28,906 bases of DNA from Methanosarcinaceae archaeon (GTDB lineage: Archaea; Halobacteriota; Methanosarcinia; Methanosarcinales; Methanosarcinaceae). The position numbers and the translations under genes were made by a program. The notes beneath the pieces were generated by a model. It was not told the DNA's origin and ran no database searches. It saw only the letters and a program-made list of their open reading frames with translations. Every line of letters starts with the position of its first letter. The stretch's first letter is position 1. Where the stretch lies: assembly GCA_020793555.1 (NCBI GenBank), contig DQIO01000328.1:1-28906 (forward strand). Reading direction: 5' to 3'. This document shows positions 18,873 through 27,790 of this stretch, piece by piece.

Positions 18873-19992
18873 TCCCCATATCTGTCAATCTTTCAGGCAG
18901 GTATTTGTCTGTTACGAAATCCAGACCCTTTCCTGCGAAAGCTTGCTGTTCTGCCTTTTTCTTGATATCAAGTTGAAGTTTGATCTGCTCTTTCCAGTAA
19001 TCAGATTCAAACCGTGGGTCTGAAAGTTCGCTTCTAAGAGCTGCAACATCCTTATCAGTCAACTTGTCGGTTGAGAGTTCATACTCAACAATATCAGATG
19101 GCTGTACACCAATAAACTGTGCGCCCGGTGTTGCCATAAATTCCGATAGGTGTGCACTTTTAATCGCGCCGTATGCAACCGATGCAAAGATACGATACGA
19201 CCATGGATCACCATCAGTAAATACCGTGACAGGTATGCCAAGTTCTTCGTTCATACGCTTGATCATACGCCTTGTGGAACGTGCAGGTTGACCTTTGAGG
19301 TGAACAAGAATAGCATTGTATTTTTCGTCGAACCCGTTCTCGATCAGACGTGCATACATACCACCAGTCTCAATCGCAATAATGAACTTTGCATCATGGT
19401 CAAGGAACTCGATATTTTCGACATTGAACGGGATCTGGTAGCCACTTTCGCCAATATCTTCCTGACAGTGAATTGTGCGGGACCCGCGCTTTGTTTGCTC
19501 GCGTATCCTTATTGGACCGAACATCGTAGCACCGTCCTCTTCAGGTCGCATGTGGAAATACTCCCTTTGCAGACCTGTGATGATCTCAAGATCTTCGATA
19601 AGCCTGTCACTCTCAGGCTGCTCATGGAATTTGGCAATGTCCCAGCCTTCAGATATGTAATACAACTCCCTGAGCGTTGAGCCTCGATCCTGCTGAAGAT
19701 GGTTCTTTATAATAAAATCAACCGCATGTGTGCTTTTTAACAACTGGAATGCACCCTTTACGGTCTTTGCACTCCTCTCACTCTCACGGTCGCCATATAC
19801 CCATACATGGCTTTTCTCATCATAGCGGATGTTTTCTTTAGTACGGCTCGGAAGGCTGATATTTGGCACAACTTCGTCAAGGAACTGGTTGTACAATTTC
19901 TCGGTCAGACCCATAAGTCGGTTCTTCGCAAGAGCATTTTGTTGTTTTTTTTGATCAGTTATATTTTGATCAATAGATTTTTCATCGCTCAT
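18865..19992 (-). CDS. top6A: Type II DNA topoisomerase VI subunit A (Spo11-like)
   Basis: 375 aa. The winged-helix domain has the catalytic tyrosine in [13 protein letters not shown] (Tyr111/Tyr112; the second matches the Spo11 active-site position). The toprim domain shows [14 protein letters not shown] and [13 protein letters not shown], with the metal-binding acidic residues. It is the cutting subunit of the archaeal A2B2 enzyme that relaxes and decatenates DNA; Top6B is the ATPase. In many archaea top6A follows top6B directly. Here 919 bases separate the two, and they include a two-gene cassette. The ATG at 19990-19992 follows a purine-rich stretch (GGAGA). Confidence 0.97.
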   Translation of the reverse strand: MSDEKSIDQNITDQKKQQNALAKNRLMGLTEKLYNQFLDEVVPNISLPSRTKENIRYDEKSHVWVYGDRESERSAKTVKGAFQLLKSTHAVDFIIKNHLQQDRGSTLRELYYISEGWDIAKFHEQPESDRLIEDLEIITGLQREYFHMRPEEDGATMFGPIRIREQTKRGSRTIHCQEDIGESGYQIPFNVENIEFLDHDAKFIIAIETGGMYARLIENGFDEKYNAILVHLKGQPARSTRRMIKRMNEELGIPVTVFTDGDPWSYRIFASVAYGAIKSAHLSEFMATPGAQFIGVQPSDIVEYELSTDKLTDKDVAALRSELSDPRFESDYWKEQIKLQLDIKKKAEQQAFAGKGLDFVTDKYLPERLTDMGII

Positions 19993-20052
19993 CTAAATAA
20001 TCTCCAATTTTCTTGATAACATAACGACTAATTTTGAAAAAAACAAATAACA

Positions 20053-20607
20053 TTAATCCAACATGTCCAGAGATTCAGCAGGCTGCATCCTTTCGACTGT
20101 TGTAGGTATATTCAGATACAACGTGGGTTCATTTTTAGTTCGGGTTTTTTCTACAATTATAAAACCGTGTTTCTCATAAAATTCAATTGCTTCTTGTTTA
20201 GCATCCACGGTTATGTATCTACAGCCAACATAATTTGATACGTCCAGAGCAATTCCCACTGCTGCAAATAATAGAAGCCGGCCTATGCCTTTTCTTTCGA
20301 ATCTGGAATCGACTGACAAACGGGCAAGTTTAATAGCCGGATACTTTTTATGTTTATATTCATCCCATCGATGTGTTTGCTCAATATGTTTAACCTCTAT
20401 TATATCGGTAGTTAATGTGTAGAATCCCACTAATTGTTTTTCATAAAAACATACATATGTTCTACTCACCATTTGTTCCTGATTTTCAAGAGCATCGTTT
20501 TTTAAAAAATCGTTTAGATCATGGTTAGTACAATTAAAAGAAGCTCGATTGTGTTTTGCGGACAAAGGAAAAATAGTGACGTCGTCACGTGATATATTAA
20601 CTGACAC
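20053..20607 (-). CDS. GNAT acetyltransferase, toxin-like (TacT/AtaT type)
   Basis: 184 aa from a GTG start at 20605-20607. The N-terminus has the toxin-type pattern SFNCTNHDLNDFLKNDAL (23-40). The acetyl-CoA loop is RFERKGIGRLL (102-112), and the segment FYEKHGF (143-149) holds the tyrosine used by such toxins. Known members acetylate the amino group of charged tRNAs and stop translation. The start lies one base after the stop of a 47-codon gene, so the two are translated together. Whether this one is a toxin or a housekeeping acetyltransferase cannot be settled from sequence. Confidence 0.85.
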   Translation of the reverse strand: MSVNISRDDVTIFPLSAKHNRASFNCTNHDLNDFLKNDALENQEQMVSRTYVCFYEKQLVGFYTLTTDIIEVKHIEQTHRWDEYKHKKYPAIKLARLSVDSRFERKGIGRLLLFAAVGIALDVSNYVGCRYITVDAKQEAIEFYEKHGFIIVEKTRTKNEPTLYLNIPTTVERMQPAESLDMLD

Positions 20608-20608
20608 G

Positions 20609-20752
20609 TCAGAACCTTATCCGTTTATACATCAATTTTGCTTCTTTGAACAATTCGATTTGCTTTTTTGTTGCGGGGCGTTTTTCGTTTTCCAAAAATA
20701 CTTTAGCATCTTCCCCCTCCAAAACCAATCCCAGTTCAATAGGTTTTGCCAT
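20609..20752 (-). CDS. 47-aa protein, likely antitoxin partner of the GNAT protein
   Basis: The sequence begins MAKPIELGLVLEGEDAKVFL and ends KEAKLMYKRIRF. It is short and charged and lacks a recognisable DNA-binding fold, though the N-terminal LGLVLEGEDA strand-helix pattern looks folded. A strong ribosome site (AGGAG, 8 bases before the ATG) precedes it. Its TGA is separated from the GTG of the GNAT gene by one base. This order, small gene first and GNAT second with almost no gap, is that of type II toxin-antitoxin operons. The function is inferred from context only. Confidence 0.7.
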   Translation of the reverse strand: MAKPIELGLVLEGEDAKVFLENEKRPATKKQIELFKEAKLMYKRIRF

Positions 20753-20911
20753 CGTTGTTTCTCCTGTATAATCAATTATGTAGTCTATGCAAATAATTCT
20801 AACGTCATATTATTTTAAGATAGCTGTTCATGTGAATGTAATCATTGGAATACAAGTACTGATGATGTATTTGAATTGTATTTCAAATTTCATGACCTTT
20901 TTGCATCTCAT

Positions 20912-22780
20912 TTAAACAACTCCCTTGATAGCCTTTGCGCCTGTAACCATTTCCTCATCAATTCCCTCCACAATAAGCTCTCCAAATCGTGCGACCTCGT
21001 CCTCTGTCACCGACTCAAGCGAGTATGTCACGGCTTTTGAAGTATCGGGTAAAAGTTTCATCTTCCACACATAATCGTAATCATTGCCCATTGTGATAAT
21101 CTTTGATTCTGGAACCACATTTTCCGCCTTGAACGGTATCATCTCATGTAGATTGAACTCAAGAGCTTTTGTACTGAAATTCTTGACCTTAATTGAAACG
21201 TCCGCCTTACCACCATCATCATGTCTGATATTCCTGCTAACCAGCAGATTGCCCATTACTTTTGCCACGACAGGATTAATGTCAGGGATCTCACGATCCA
21301 GCGTTATTGCGAGTTTTTCTGCCATTTTTGGCAGCACTTTTTCGATAATGATCTCCTTTTCCCTTCGCTTTTTGAGATTTCCCTGTTTTGAGATAAATCG
21401 ATTAAGTTTTCGTGCAACTTCCTTTACCGCAAGTTCAATTTCGTCTTTAATCTCCGGAATATCCGCAATTGCGTCCTTTGATTCCGATGTGAATGGCACG
21501 TTTGTTGATGCCACATGGATCAGCAAAACTGCAGGACCTGTCGGCATACCGCCGCCGGGCTGGTTCAGGCTATACTGCTTCCATTTGATCGATTCCACAG
21601 CATGTGTGGTAACACATCCGCCCTGCTGGTACAGGAGAGGCACACGATTTGCAAATCTCATAATATCAATGCGATCCTCTTTTGAAAGATTCCCACCATA
21701 TGCTATCCCGACCTCAACAATGAACGGGCTTCCCGAATACACCGATGCTGAACGTGTTGTTGTTGCAATAAAATCAACGCTGTATTCCTTTTCAAGCCCC
21801 TTGTAGATCAGTTTATCCCCGATAGGTGAAAGGCAATCCGTAGGCGGTGCCATAATTTTCACCTTCTTGAATGCCTCAAGAATTTTCTTTGTCTGGTCCC
21901 TTGTAACCTCATGAGGGTCAAGGTCGGGATTAAGTCCGGCAGCCTTGCATACTTCCTCTGCGGTCAAAAGTCCTATCTTGGTGAATGAATAACGTAAAAA
22001 CGCTCCCAATTTCTGGCGCTCTGTATAGCGCATCATCTTCATGAGTGTACCAAGTTCAATTCCATACGGATGCGGCAATATTTCCTTTGCAGGTATTGGC
22101 AACTTATCTGTTGCCCGCTCAAAGATAATCTCATTGCCGTCAGGTTCGATAAATGTGATCCGAGCATGTGGATTAACTATCGCTGTTGCCTTGAGGTATT
22201 CGGATATTGACTGCCTGCGTCCCTTTACGTATGTTGCTTCCATTTCCAGTTCAACACGGGTGCCATGCGGGCGGTCCCAGTCAACAATCTCATCCTTTAA
22301 AATTTCAGGATCATTGGTACTGGTATTGATCATAAGTTCAAAATGATGGGCAGGAGAGTCCCGTCCAATCGTTGAAATGATCTTTGTAGGACGTCCTGAT
22401 GTCAATTGTGAGTATAACACGGATGCGGAAATTCCGATACCCTGCTGACCCCGGCTCTGTTTGAGTGCATGAAAACGTGATCCGTACAGCAGTTTTGCAA
22501 ACACTTTCGGAATCTGTTCCTTAACAATACCGGGACCGTTGTCCTCGATTATAATTGTGAGATTATCCTTGCCTGCACGCTCGATCAGCAACAGGATGTC
22601 GGGCAGTATCTCTGCTTCCTCACATGCATCAAGTGAGTTATCTACTGCCTCTTTGACAGTTGTTATCAAACTTCTTGGTGCTGAATCAAAACCAAGTATC
22701 TGTCGATTCTTCTCAAAGAATTCTGCAACACTAATGGCTTGTTGTTTTTTCGCAAGTTCTTCTGCAATTGGGGCTGCCAT
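20912..22780 (-). CDS. top6B: Type II DNA topoisomerase VI subunit B
   Basis: 622 aa. The GHKL ATPase motifs are [25 protein letters not shown] and [15 protein letters not shown]. The helix-two-turns-helix region is near [15 protein letters not shown], and the transducer domain follows with [15 protein letters not shown] and [15 protein letters not shown]. An additional C-terminal Ig-like part (from about 530) is present, as in Methanosarcina. It drives strand passage by the Top6A subunit. The ATG at 22778-22780 starts [17 protein letters not shown]. It is on the same strand as top6A, with the small GNAT cassette between. Confidence 0.97.
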   Translation of the reverse strand: MAAPIAEELAKKQQAISVAEFFEKNRQILGFDSAPRSLITTVKEAVDNSLDACEEAEILPDILLLIERAGKDNLTIIIEDNGPGIVKEQIPKVFAKLLYGSRFHALKQSRGQQGIGISASVLYSQLTSGRPTKIISTIGRDSPAHHFELMINTSTNDPEILKDEIVDWDRPHGTRVELEMEATYVKGRRQSISEYLKATAIVNPHARITFIEPDGNEIIFERATDKLPIPAKEILPHPYGIELGTLMKMMRYTERQKLGAFLRYSFTKIGLLTAEEVCKAAGLNPDLDPHEVTRDQTKKILEAFKKVKIMAPPTDCLSPIGDKLIYKGLEKEYSVDFIATTTRSASVYSGSPFIVEVGIAYGGNLSKEDRIDIMRFANRVPLLYQQGGCVTTHAVESIKWKQYSLNQPGGGMPTGPAVLLIHVASTNVPFTSESKDAIADIPEIKDEIELAVKEVARKLNRFISKQGNLKKRREKEIIIEKVLPKMAEKLAITLDREIPDINPVVAKVMGNLLVSRNIRHDDGGKADVSIKVKNFSTKALEFNLHEMIPFKAENVVPESKIITMGNDYDYVWKMKLLPDTSKAVTYSLESVTEDEVARFGELIVEGIDEEMVTGAKAIKGVV

Positions 22781-22851
22781 AAATTGTCTTCCGTTTTACG
22801 ATTATGTTATCAATATCAATATTTTTCTGAAACTGTAGCAGTGTCAGATTT

Positions 22852-23085
22852 TCATTGCAGTTCAGCACCAACAATTGTCTGGGTTGCTGTTACTGATTCA
22901 ATTCCTCTTATATTATCTACAATATTGTTCAGGATGCCCATATCCGTGACATCCATGATTACCACAAAATCATATTCACCGAATACGTGGTAGACATCTT
23001 TGATGCCGTCAATACTACGCAGCTCGTTGTATGTTACCTTTTCCAGTCCTGGTAACACATTTACCATTGTAACTCCAATAACCAT
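22852..23085 (-). CDS. Stand-alone Lrp/AsnC ligand-binding (RAM) domain protein
   Basis: 77 aa: MVIGVTMVNVLPGLEKVTYN, then the conserved GEYDFVVIMDVTD, then GIESVTATQTIVGAE. This is the effector domain of Lrp/AsnC regulators without the usual N-terminal helix-turn-helix. Such small proteins form octamers or decamers and bind amino acids or adjust the activity of full Lrp proteins. The DNA-binding partner is not in the window. A TATA-like element (AATAAATATC on the minus strand, near 23116-23126) is about 35 bases from the ATG, which fits a leaderless or nearly leaderless transcript. Confidence 0.92.
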   Translation of the reverse strand: MVIGVTMVNVLPGLEKVTYNELRSIDGIKDVYHVFGEYDFVVIMDVTDMGILNNIVDNIRGIESVTATQTIVGAELQ

Positions 23086-23258
23086 TTATATCACTGGTTA
23101 TGAGTGGACTGCAAGATATTTATTCGTTTTTATCCAACTACAAATCCATTTGACAGCAAAATGCGAGATTCAAAATGTTGTCTCGATGCTACATACAAAA
23201 AAATCATTCGACCGCTATCTATTGTATTAATTACAAAGAGTCGAGATGGGCAAGATAG

Positions 23259-23345
23259 GTATATATATCATGAATACCTCCATGGGGGTGTGAGCGGGTT
23301 ATTCTTTTTAACAACCCCCACTCCCCAATCCGCTCACATTCATTT
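23259..23345 (+). ncRNA. Possible structured RNA with crossing stems, behind a TATA box
   Basis: A TATA element GTATATATATC (23259-23269) lies about 25 bases before a GC-rich block in AT-rich surroundings. TGTGAGCGG (23289-23297) is complementary to CCGCTCACA (23330-23338), nine pairs. GGGGGT (23284-23289) is complementary to ACCCCC (23314-23319). The two helices cross, so they either form a pseudoknot or exclude each other. No open frame is conserved here. Transcription is not shown by sequence; the block might instead be a DNA hairpin. Confidence 0.4.
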
Positions 23346-23375
23346 TAGGGGCATGGCTTTAATATGTTTGTTTTA

Positions 23376-23504
23376 AGACTGTCGGAAAAGTGGTAAAATC
23401 GAAACATTTTACATAACATAAATAAGTTAAACACCATACTGCACAGTACTATACTTATTTAATAAGTTGAAATACCCCGAAATATGGACTTTTCCGATAG
23501 TCTC
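23376..23504. mobile_element. 129-bp element with terminal inverted repeats and a 7-bp target duplication
   Basis: AGACTGTCGGAAAAGT at 23376-23391 and ACTTTTCCGATAGTCT near 23488-23503 form a 16-base inverted repeat with one mismatch. The flanks carry the direct repeat TGTTTTA on both sides (23369-23375 and 23505-23511), as expected of a transposon target duplication. The middle is AT-rich and non-coding. It resembles a small non-autonomous insertion element; the mobilising transposase is not in the window. It lies between rfcL and the Lrp-domain gene. Confidence 0.65.
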
Positions 23505-23572
23505 TGTTTTAACGTTATATTTGCTTGTAATGTGTAGCATACTCGTTAACTGATTTTTTAATCTTATTTTCA

Positions 23573-25102
23573 TTAAAAATCAAACAGCGTTTTCTGCGGC
23601 TTGTGAGGTCGTCGTTTTTTAGAAGCACTCACTTTTGCATCATCCTCTACTTTACTTTTGGCCATATTTGCAGAAGCAATCGTTCCCGCGCTATTTGGAA
23701 TTGAATCAAAACTCACCTGTGGATCGCTTTTGCTCTTATTAGATCTGCTTTTTGGTGCTGCAAATAACTCAATATCATCAGAAACCGTTTCAGAAATAAT
23801 GGATTGTGCCAGGTCATAAACGCCTTGAAGTTTCTTTGTCACATTTTTACTTCCTGTCATGTAAGCAAGTTCATCAAGATCAAGGTTCAAATTCACCACA
23901 GTATCGACTGCATAATGTTCGTCTTTTAACATTATACCATACATCGGTGTAAGGTCTGCGCGGGCATATCGCATCGACTCATGACAATGTTCTCCAATTT
24001 TGGATGCAACATTATCCCTCATGTTCCGCCTCGCACGCAACTGTCCAAGTCTTCTCCAGAACGAAGGTGGCTGGTACCTGGTGAATCCACCATGCACATG
24101 TGTTTTGGCAACTACGGCTCCGCAGGTCATGAGCACTCCTGCGTACCGCCACATGCGGTAGTTCTGCCGCTTTTTCACACGGCCAAGGTACATGTCTGCG
24201 TGAGAGAGGTATTCAAACCCGTTGCTAACATCTGTGTCAACTCCGTCAATTTTAATTTTACCCCCTCCTCCGCCACCATACTGGCCCGGAAGGTTCTCAT
24301 CGATCCAGTGCACCAGATCCTCCGGACTCTCGTCCAGCCCATACGTTGCTTCCAATGCTTTTTTTGGATCGGTGCCCTTGAAGATCTTTGCAAGCACTTT
24401 AAAGATCGATTCCTTTGTATCTCTGGGTGCTGTAGCAATATCCTCAATATTGATCTCGCTCCTGCCAGTGGAAACAGCCTGAAGATCGTTCACAGCACTC
24501 CGCATATCCCCTCCTGCATTTTCCGCAACCTTCTCTATAACGCCGACACCGCACATGATCTCTTCTTTGCGGCATATATTTTTGAGCGCAGGGACCATTG
24601 AGCGACTTTGCACACCATGAAACTTAATCTCCTGACAAAGCGTGCGTAGTGTTGAAGTCAAGCCATACAGGTCGTTTGCAATAAGTATGATCGGTTGATG
24701 TGTTTTCTTAATAATATCACCAATCGAGCGTGCGCCGCCGCGGTCGGATGTGCCGTGTATGTTATCTGCCTCATCAAGAATTATCAATCTCTTTGAATCG
24801 GTTCCTGTCAAGGTGCGCATCTTTGAAGCCGAACCTGCGACTCTTTCAATAACAGATGCAGTTCTTTGGTCACTTGCATTGAGTTCTATGATCTCCCATC
24901 CATAATCATTAGCAAGCGCATGTGCCGCAGAAGTTTTCCCAATGCCTGCCTGCCCTTGTAGGATAACGGCCCGCTTTTGTGGCATACCATGTAGCCATTC
25001 CTCTGCCCATGCCCGCAGGTCTGTAACAGCTTTTTTGTTACCAACCACTTCGGAAAGTAATCGGGGACGATATCTTTCAGCCCATTCAATTGGAATTGTC
25101 AT
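23573..25102 (-). CDS. rfcL: Replication factor C large subunit
   Basis: 509 aa. The AAA+ clamp-loader core has the start [16 protein letters not shown], Walker A GQAGIGKT (50-57) and Walker [10 protein letters not shown] (107-115). There is a sensor 1-type IANDLYGL segment. It loads the PCNA clamp onto DNA together with the small RFC subunits. The last residues QKTLFDF (503-509) form a PCNA-interacting (PIP) box. A run of six glycines ([16 protein letters not shown], about 273-288) sits in the collar region where relatives have an ordinary loop. The ATG at 25100-25102 begins [13 protein letters not shown]. Confidence 0.96.
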   Translation of the reverse strand: MTIPIEWAERYRPRLLSEVVGNKKAVTDLRAWAEEWLHGMPQKRAVILQGQAGIGKTSAAHALANDYGWEIIELNASDQRTASVIERVAGSASKMRTLTGTDSKRLIILDEADNIHGTSDRGGARSIGDIIKKTHQPIILIANDLYGLTSTLRTLCQEIKFHGVQSRSMVPALKNICRKEEIMCGVGVIEKVAENAGGDMRSAVNDLQAVSTGRSEINIEDIATAPRDTKESIFKVLAKIFKGTDPKKALEATYGLDESPEDLVHWIDENLPGQYGGGGGGKIKIDGVDTDVSNGFEYLSHADMYLGRVKKRQNYRMWRYAGVLMTCGAVVAKTHVHGGFTRYQPPSFWRRLGQLRARRNMRDNVASKIGEHCHESMRYARADLTPMYGIMLKDEHYAVDTVVNLNLDLDELAYMTGSKNVTKKLQGVYDLAQSIISETVSDDIELFAAPKSRSNKSKSDPQVSFDSIPNSAGTIASANMAKSKVEDDAKVSASKKRRPHKPQKTLFDF

Positions 25103-25157
25103 CAGTGATCATACCTTCATGAAACGGAAAATTAATTAATGTTTGCATTTCTTTGGG

Positions 25158-25186
25158 GAATAATAATAGTAATAGTAATAATAATA
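25158..25186. repeat. AAT/AGT trinucleotide tract
   Basis: An imperfect triplet tract of AAT and AGT units fills most of the short gap between the divergent rfcL and mtxX genes. It is part of the shared promoter region and could vary in length between strains. Confidence 0.45.
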
Positions 25187-25202
25187 TCACTGGCTGGTTG
25201 GC

Positions 25203-26054
25203 ATGGGTTCAAAAAACACAGAAAATCTACTGGACATTATTGAAAAACGTGCGCTTGAAAATAAGGCGAAGGTTGCAATTGGTATTCGCAATCCGACTGA
25301 AAAAATATTGATGAGCGCCAAAGCCGCACAGGATGCCGGTTATGCAGAGGTTGTCCTTGTAGGTAACAAACAGGAAATTGAAGCGATAGGCACTGATCTG
25401 GAGGTCGTTGATACGGACGAACCTGAAAAAACGATTGGAGATGTTCTTGCATCAAGATATGTTGATGCCGCTGTTCGAGGAACAGCACGCGCATCAGGTG
25501 CGCTTTCACATCTTAAGGAAGTGCTTGGGATTAAAAAATTGCACCGTCTTGCACTTCTTCAGGACAATTATGGCAATCCATTCTTTCTCGCACCTGTTGG
25601 TATCGATGAAGGTGCTGATAATGAGGATAAGATTGAATTTATCAGGCTGGGAACGGAATACATAAGCAGGTTTGGAATTAAGCCAGTTGTCGGAATCCTT
25701 TCAGGTGGAAGGATTGGTGATATTGGTCGTGATGAATGGGTTGATCGTACAATTTCCAATGCTAAGTTTGTAACTGATCGTGCGCAGGAATTTGGAATTA
25801 CTGTAAATAACTATAATATACTCATAGAAGATGCCATCAAGGAAGCGAATTTTATTCTTGCACCGGATGGTATATCGGGAAACCTGATCTTTAGGACATT
25901 GGTTTTTCTGGGTGGCGGCGATGGGATTGGTGCGCCGGTACTTATGGATGATTATGTGTTTGTTGATACATCACGCGTGGGTGGACATTACACAAAGGCT
26001 ATTATGCTTGCAAGTGCACTTGTTTCTATAAACAGTACTAATTGTAGATTGTAA
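25203..26054 (+). CDS. mtxX: Methyltransferase-related protein MtxX (methanogen marker protein 4)
   Basis: 283 aa. The sequence shows the phosphotransacetylase-like pattern of Mtx[21 protein letters not shown], then [45 protein letters not shown], and [20 protein letters not shown] near the end. The family is found in methanogens; its biochemical role is not established. It is the first gene of a three-gene row (mtxX, mtxA, mtxH) with gaps of 39 and 47 bases. The ATG at 25203 has only a weak upstream ribosome site. It is divergent from rfcL, about 100 bases apart. Confidence 0.9.
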   Translation: MGSKNTENLLDIIEKRALENKAKVAIGIRNPTEKILMSAKAAQDAGYAEVVLVGNKQEIEAIGTDLEVVDTDEPEKTIGDVLASRYVDAAVRGTARASGALSHLKEVLGIKKLHRLALLQDNYGNPFFLAPVGIDEGADNEDKIEFIRLGTEYISRFGIKPVVGILSGGRIGDIGRDEWVDRTISNAKFVTDRAQEFGITVNNYNILIEDAIKEANFILAPDGISGNLIFRTLVFLGGGDGIGAPVLMDDYVFVDTSRVGGHYTKAIMLASALVSINSTNCRL

Positions 26055-26085
26055 GTTATAATTATAAGTTATAAGTTATAATTAT
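26052..26085. repeat. Tandem TAAGTTATAATTAT repeat between mtxX and mtxA
   Basis: TAAGTTATAATTAT occurs at 26052-26065 and 26072-26085 with a partial TAAGTTA between, filling the 39-base gap between the two genes. It begins within the end of mtxX (stop TAA at 26052-26054). Confidence 0.5.
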
Positions 26086-26093
26086 GATATTAA

Positions 26094-26726
26094 ATGGTGA
26101 TAAATTTGGAATCTATTGCTCCTGAATGGCCAGTTGTTAAAGGCGATTATGTTGTGGGTATGCCTGAATCAAGAATTGCTGTGATAACCCTTGCAAGTAC
26201 GCTTGAATCATATTTTGATGCGGCCATTTGGGGGACCTGTAAAACAGAAAATCTCGGTGCAGAAAAGATCATTGCAAATGTAATCTCCAACTCGAATATC
26301 AGGTACATACTTATTTGTGGTGGCGAATCACGTGGTCACCTTGCAGGACAAACATTGCTTGCACTTCATAAAAACGGAATTGATGAACACGGCCGGATCA
26401 TTGGGTCGGATGGTGCGATTCCGTTTATAGAGAATATATCAAAAGATGCGATTGAGCGTTTTCAAAAACAAGTTCAACTTATAGGTCATATTGGTTTGAT
26501 AGATCCAGATAAAATAAAACTGATCGTGGATGAATATAAGGATAAAGATGATGTTTATGCTGAAGAGCCTATGCTTGTTGGCACGACAAAGAAGAAACAC
26601 GCTGCTCCAAGTAAACCAATATCCGGGGATCTGATGATAGCGGATGGATTAATGATGGATGTTACAGCAGGCATTATATATTCGACAGAAGTAGATACAA
26701 TTGTGGGTGCAATAGAAGCAATTTGA
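26094..26726 (+). CDS. mtxA: MtrA-like corrinoid protein, soluble (MtxA)
   Basis: 210 aa, related to MtrA of the tetrahydromethanopterin:coenzyme M methyltransferase. Conserved marks are EWPVVKGDY, WGTCKTENLGAEKIIANVIS and RYILICGGESRGHLAGQTLL. His82 in this last segment matches the histidine that ligates the corrinoid cobalt in MtrA. IPFIENISKDAIERFQKQVQ follows. Full MtrA has a C-terminal membrane anchor; here the end (TAGIIYSTEVDTIVGAIEAI) is too polar for one, so the protein should be soluble. It is proposed to pass a methyl group with MtxH, as in Methanosarcina mtx genes. The ATG is at 26094. Confidence 0.9.
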   Translation: MVINLESIAPEWPVVKGDYVVGMPESRIAVITLASTLESYFDAAIWGTCKTENLGAEKIIANVISNSNIRYILICGGESRGHLAGQTLLALHKNGIDEHGRIIGSDGAIPFIENISKDAIERFQKQVQLIGHIGLIDPDKIKLIVDEYKDKDDVYAEEPMLVGTTKKKHAAPSKPISGDLMIADGLMMDVTAGIIYSTEVDTIVGAIEAI

Positions 26727-26773
26727 TGCTTAGTTTATATGAATATTGCAATTTGAGTAAGAGTGGATAAAAT

Positions 26774-27706
26774 ATGTTCAGGTTTCAAAAAGAACAAGAG
26801 ATCGTTAATGTTGCAGGTATAAAGATCGGGGGTCAGCCCGGTGAATTGCCGACTGCACTTGCAGGTACTATATTCTATAACAATCATAAAATTGTACAGG
26901 ATGCTGCAGCAGGCATATTCGACAAAGACGCTGCTGAAAAACTTATAAATATTCAGGAAAACAATTCTGATGAAACCGGAAATCCGCATTTGGTTCATAT
27001 ATTCGGTACTACAGTCAAAAGTATATCTAACTATATCGACTTTGTATCAAGTATAACTGATGCACCATTTCTTATAGATTCTCCTGAAGCGTTAGTGCGG
27101 ATGCATGCTGTTGAGTATGTTACTGACATCGGGCTTGCTGATAAATCTATTTACAATTCTATTAATATGAGCATAACCGATGATGAGCGGGAGGTATTGA
27201 AACGATCTGATGTAGATAGTTCCATACTCCTTGGCTTCAATGCAATGAATTCATCATTAGATGGCAGGATGGCATTGCTTGAGGATGGTGGTGGAATTAT
27301 CGGGACAGGACTTTTAGATATTGCGCATGAATGTGGTATCACAAATATTTTGATTGATCCAAGTATTACTCCAATGGGCGATGGTGCAGGTGTTGCACTC
27401 CGTATGACACTTACTGCTAAAGCGAAATGGGGTCATCCGATAGGCTCGGGAATCCATAATGCCCCCTCTGCATGGAACTGGCTCAAAGCAAAGCAAAAAG
27501 AAGACCCGCAAATATTCCGGGTGTGTGATATTGCTTCAACATGTTTGCAACAAGCCGTAGCAGGTGATTTTGTATTATATGGTCCAATCGAAAATGCGCC
27601 TTATACGTTCCCAATGGCTGCCATGAGTGATATTATGATTTCAGAGGCATGTGCTGATCTTGGTATTGAACCATCAAGTAGCCACCCGATTAACATTTTA
27701 GTTTAA
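26774..27706 (+). CDS. mtxH: MtrH-like methyltransferase subunit (MtxH)
   Basis: 310 aa, homologous along its length to MtrH, the subunit that moves the methyl group from methyl-tetrahydromethanopterin to the corrinoid of MtrA. Visible marks are KIGGQPGELPTALAGTIFYN, APFLIDSPEALVR, NMSITDDE, NILIDPSITPMGDGAG, KWGHPIGSGIHNAPSAWNW and GDFVLYGPIENA. MtrH is a TIM-barrel enzyme, so this copy should be the soluble partner of MtxA. The gene starts at ATG 26774, 47 bases after mtxA. The usual mtrEDCBAFGH cluster is not in this window, so this is a paralogue set with an unknown methyl donor. Confidence 0.92.
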   Translation: MFRFQKEQEIVNVAGIKIGGQPGELPTALAGTIFYNNHKIVQDAAAGIFDKDAAEKLINIQENNSDETGNPHLVHIFGTTVKSISNYIDFVSSITDAPFLIDSPEALVRMHAVEYVTDIGLADKSIYNSINMSITDDEREVLKRSDVDSSILLGFNAMNSSLDGRMALLEDGGGIIGTGLLDIAHECGITNILIDPSITPMGDGAGVALRMTLTAKAKWGHPIGSGIHNAPSAWNWLKAKQKEDPQIFRVCDIASTCLQQAVAGDFVLYGPIENAPYTFPMAAMSDIMISEACADLGIEPSSSHPINILV

Positions 27707-27735
27707 TTGATTTTTTAGTCAAATGGGCATATATT

Positions 27736-27776
27736 TGTATGATTGAGTCATACATATGTATGAATACTATGTATGA
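27736..27776 (+). promoter_or_regulatory. Palindromic operator upstream of the ribbon-helix-helix gene
   Basis: A perfect 16-base palindrome TCATACATATGTATGA lies at 27748-27763. The half-site TGTATGA occurs three times (27736-27742, 27757-27763, 27770-27776), just before the ATG at 27791. Ribbon-helix-helix proteins bind such paired half-sites as dimers and usually repress their own gene, so autoregulation is likely. Base contacts are inferred. Confidence 0.65.
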
Positions 27777-27790
27777 CCTGAGTTGATACT

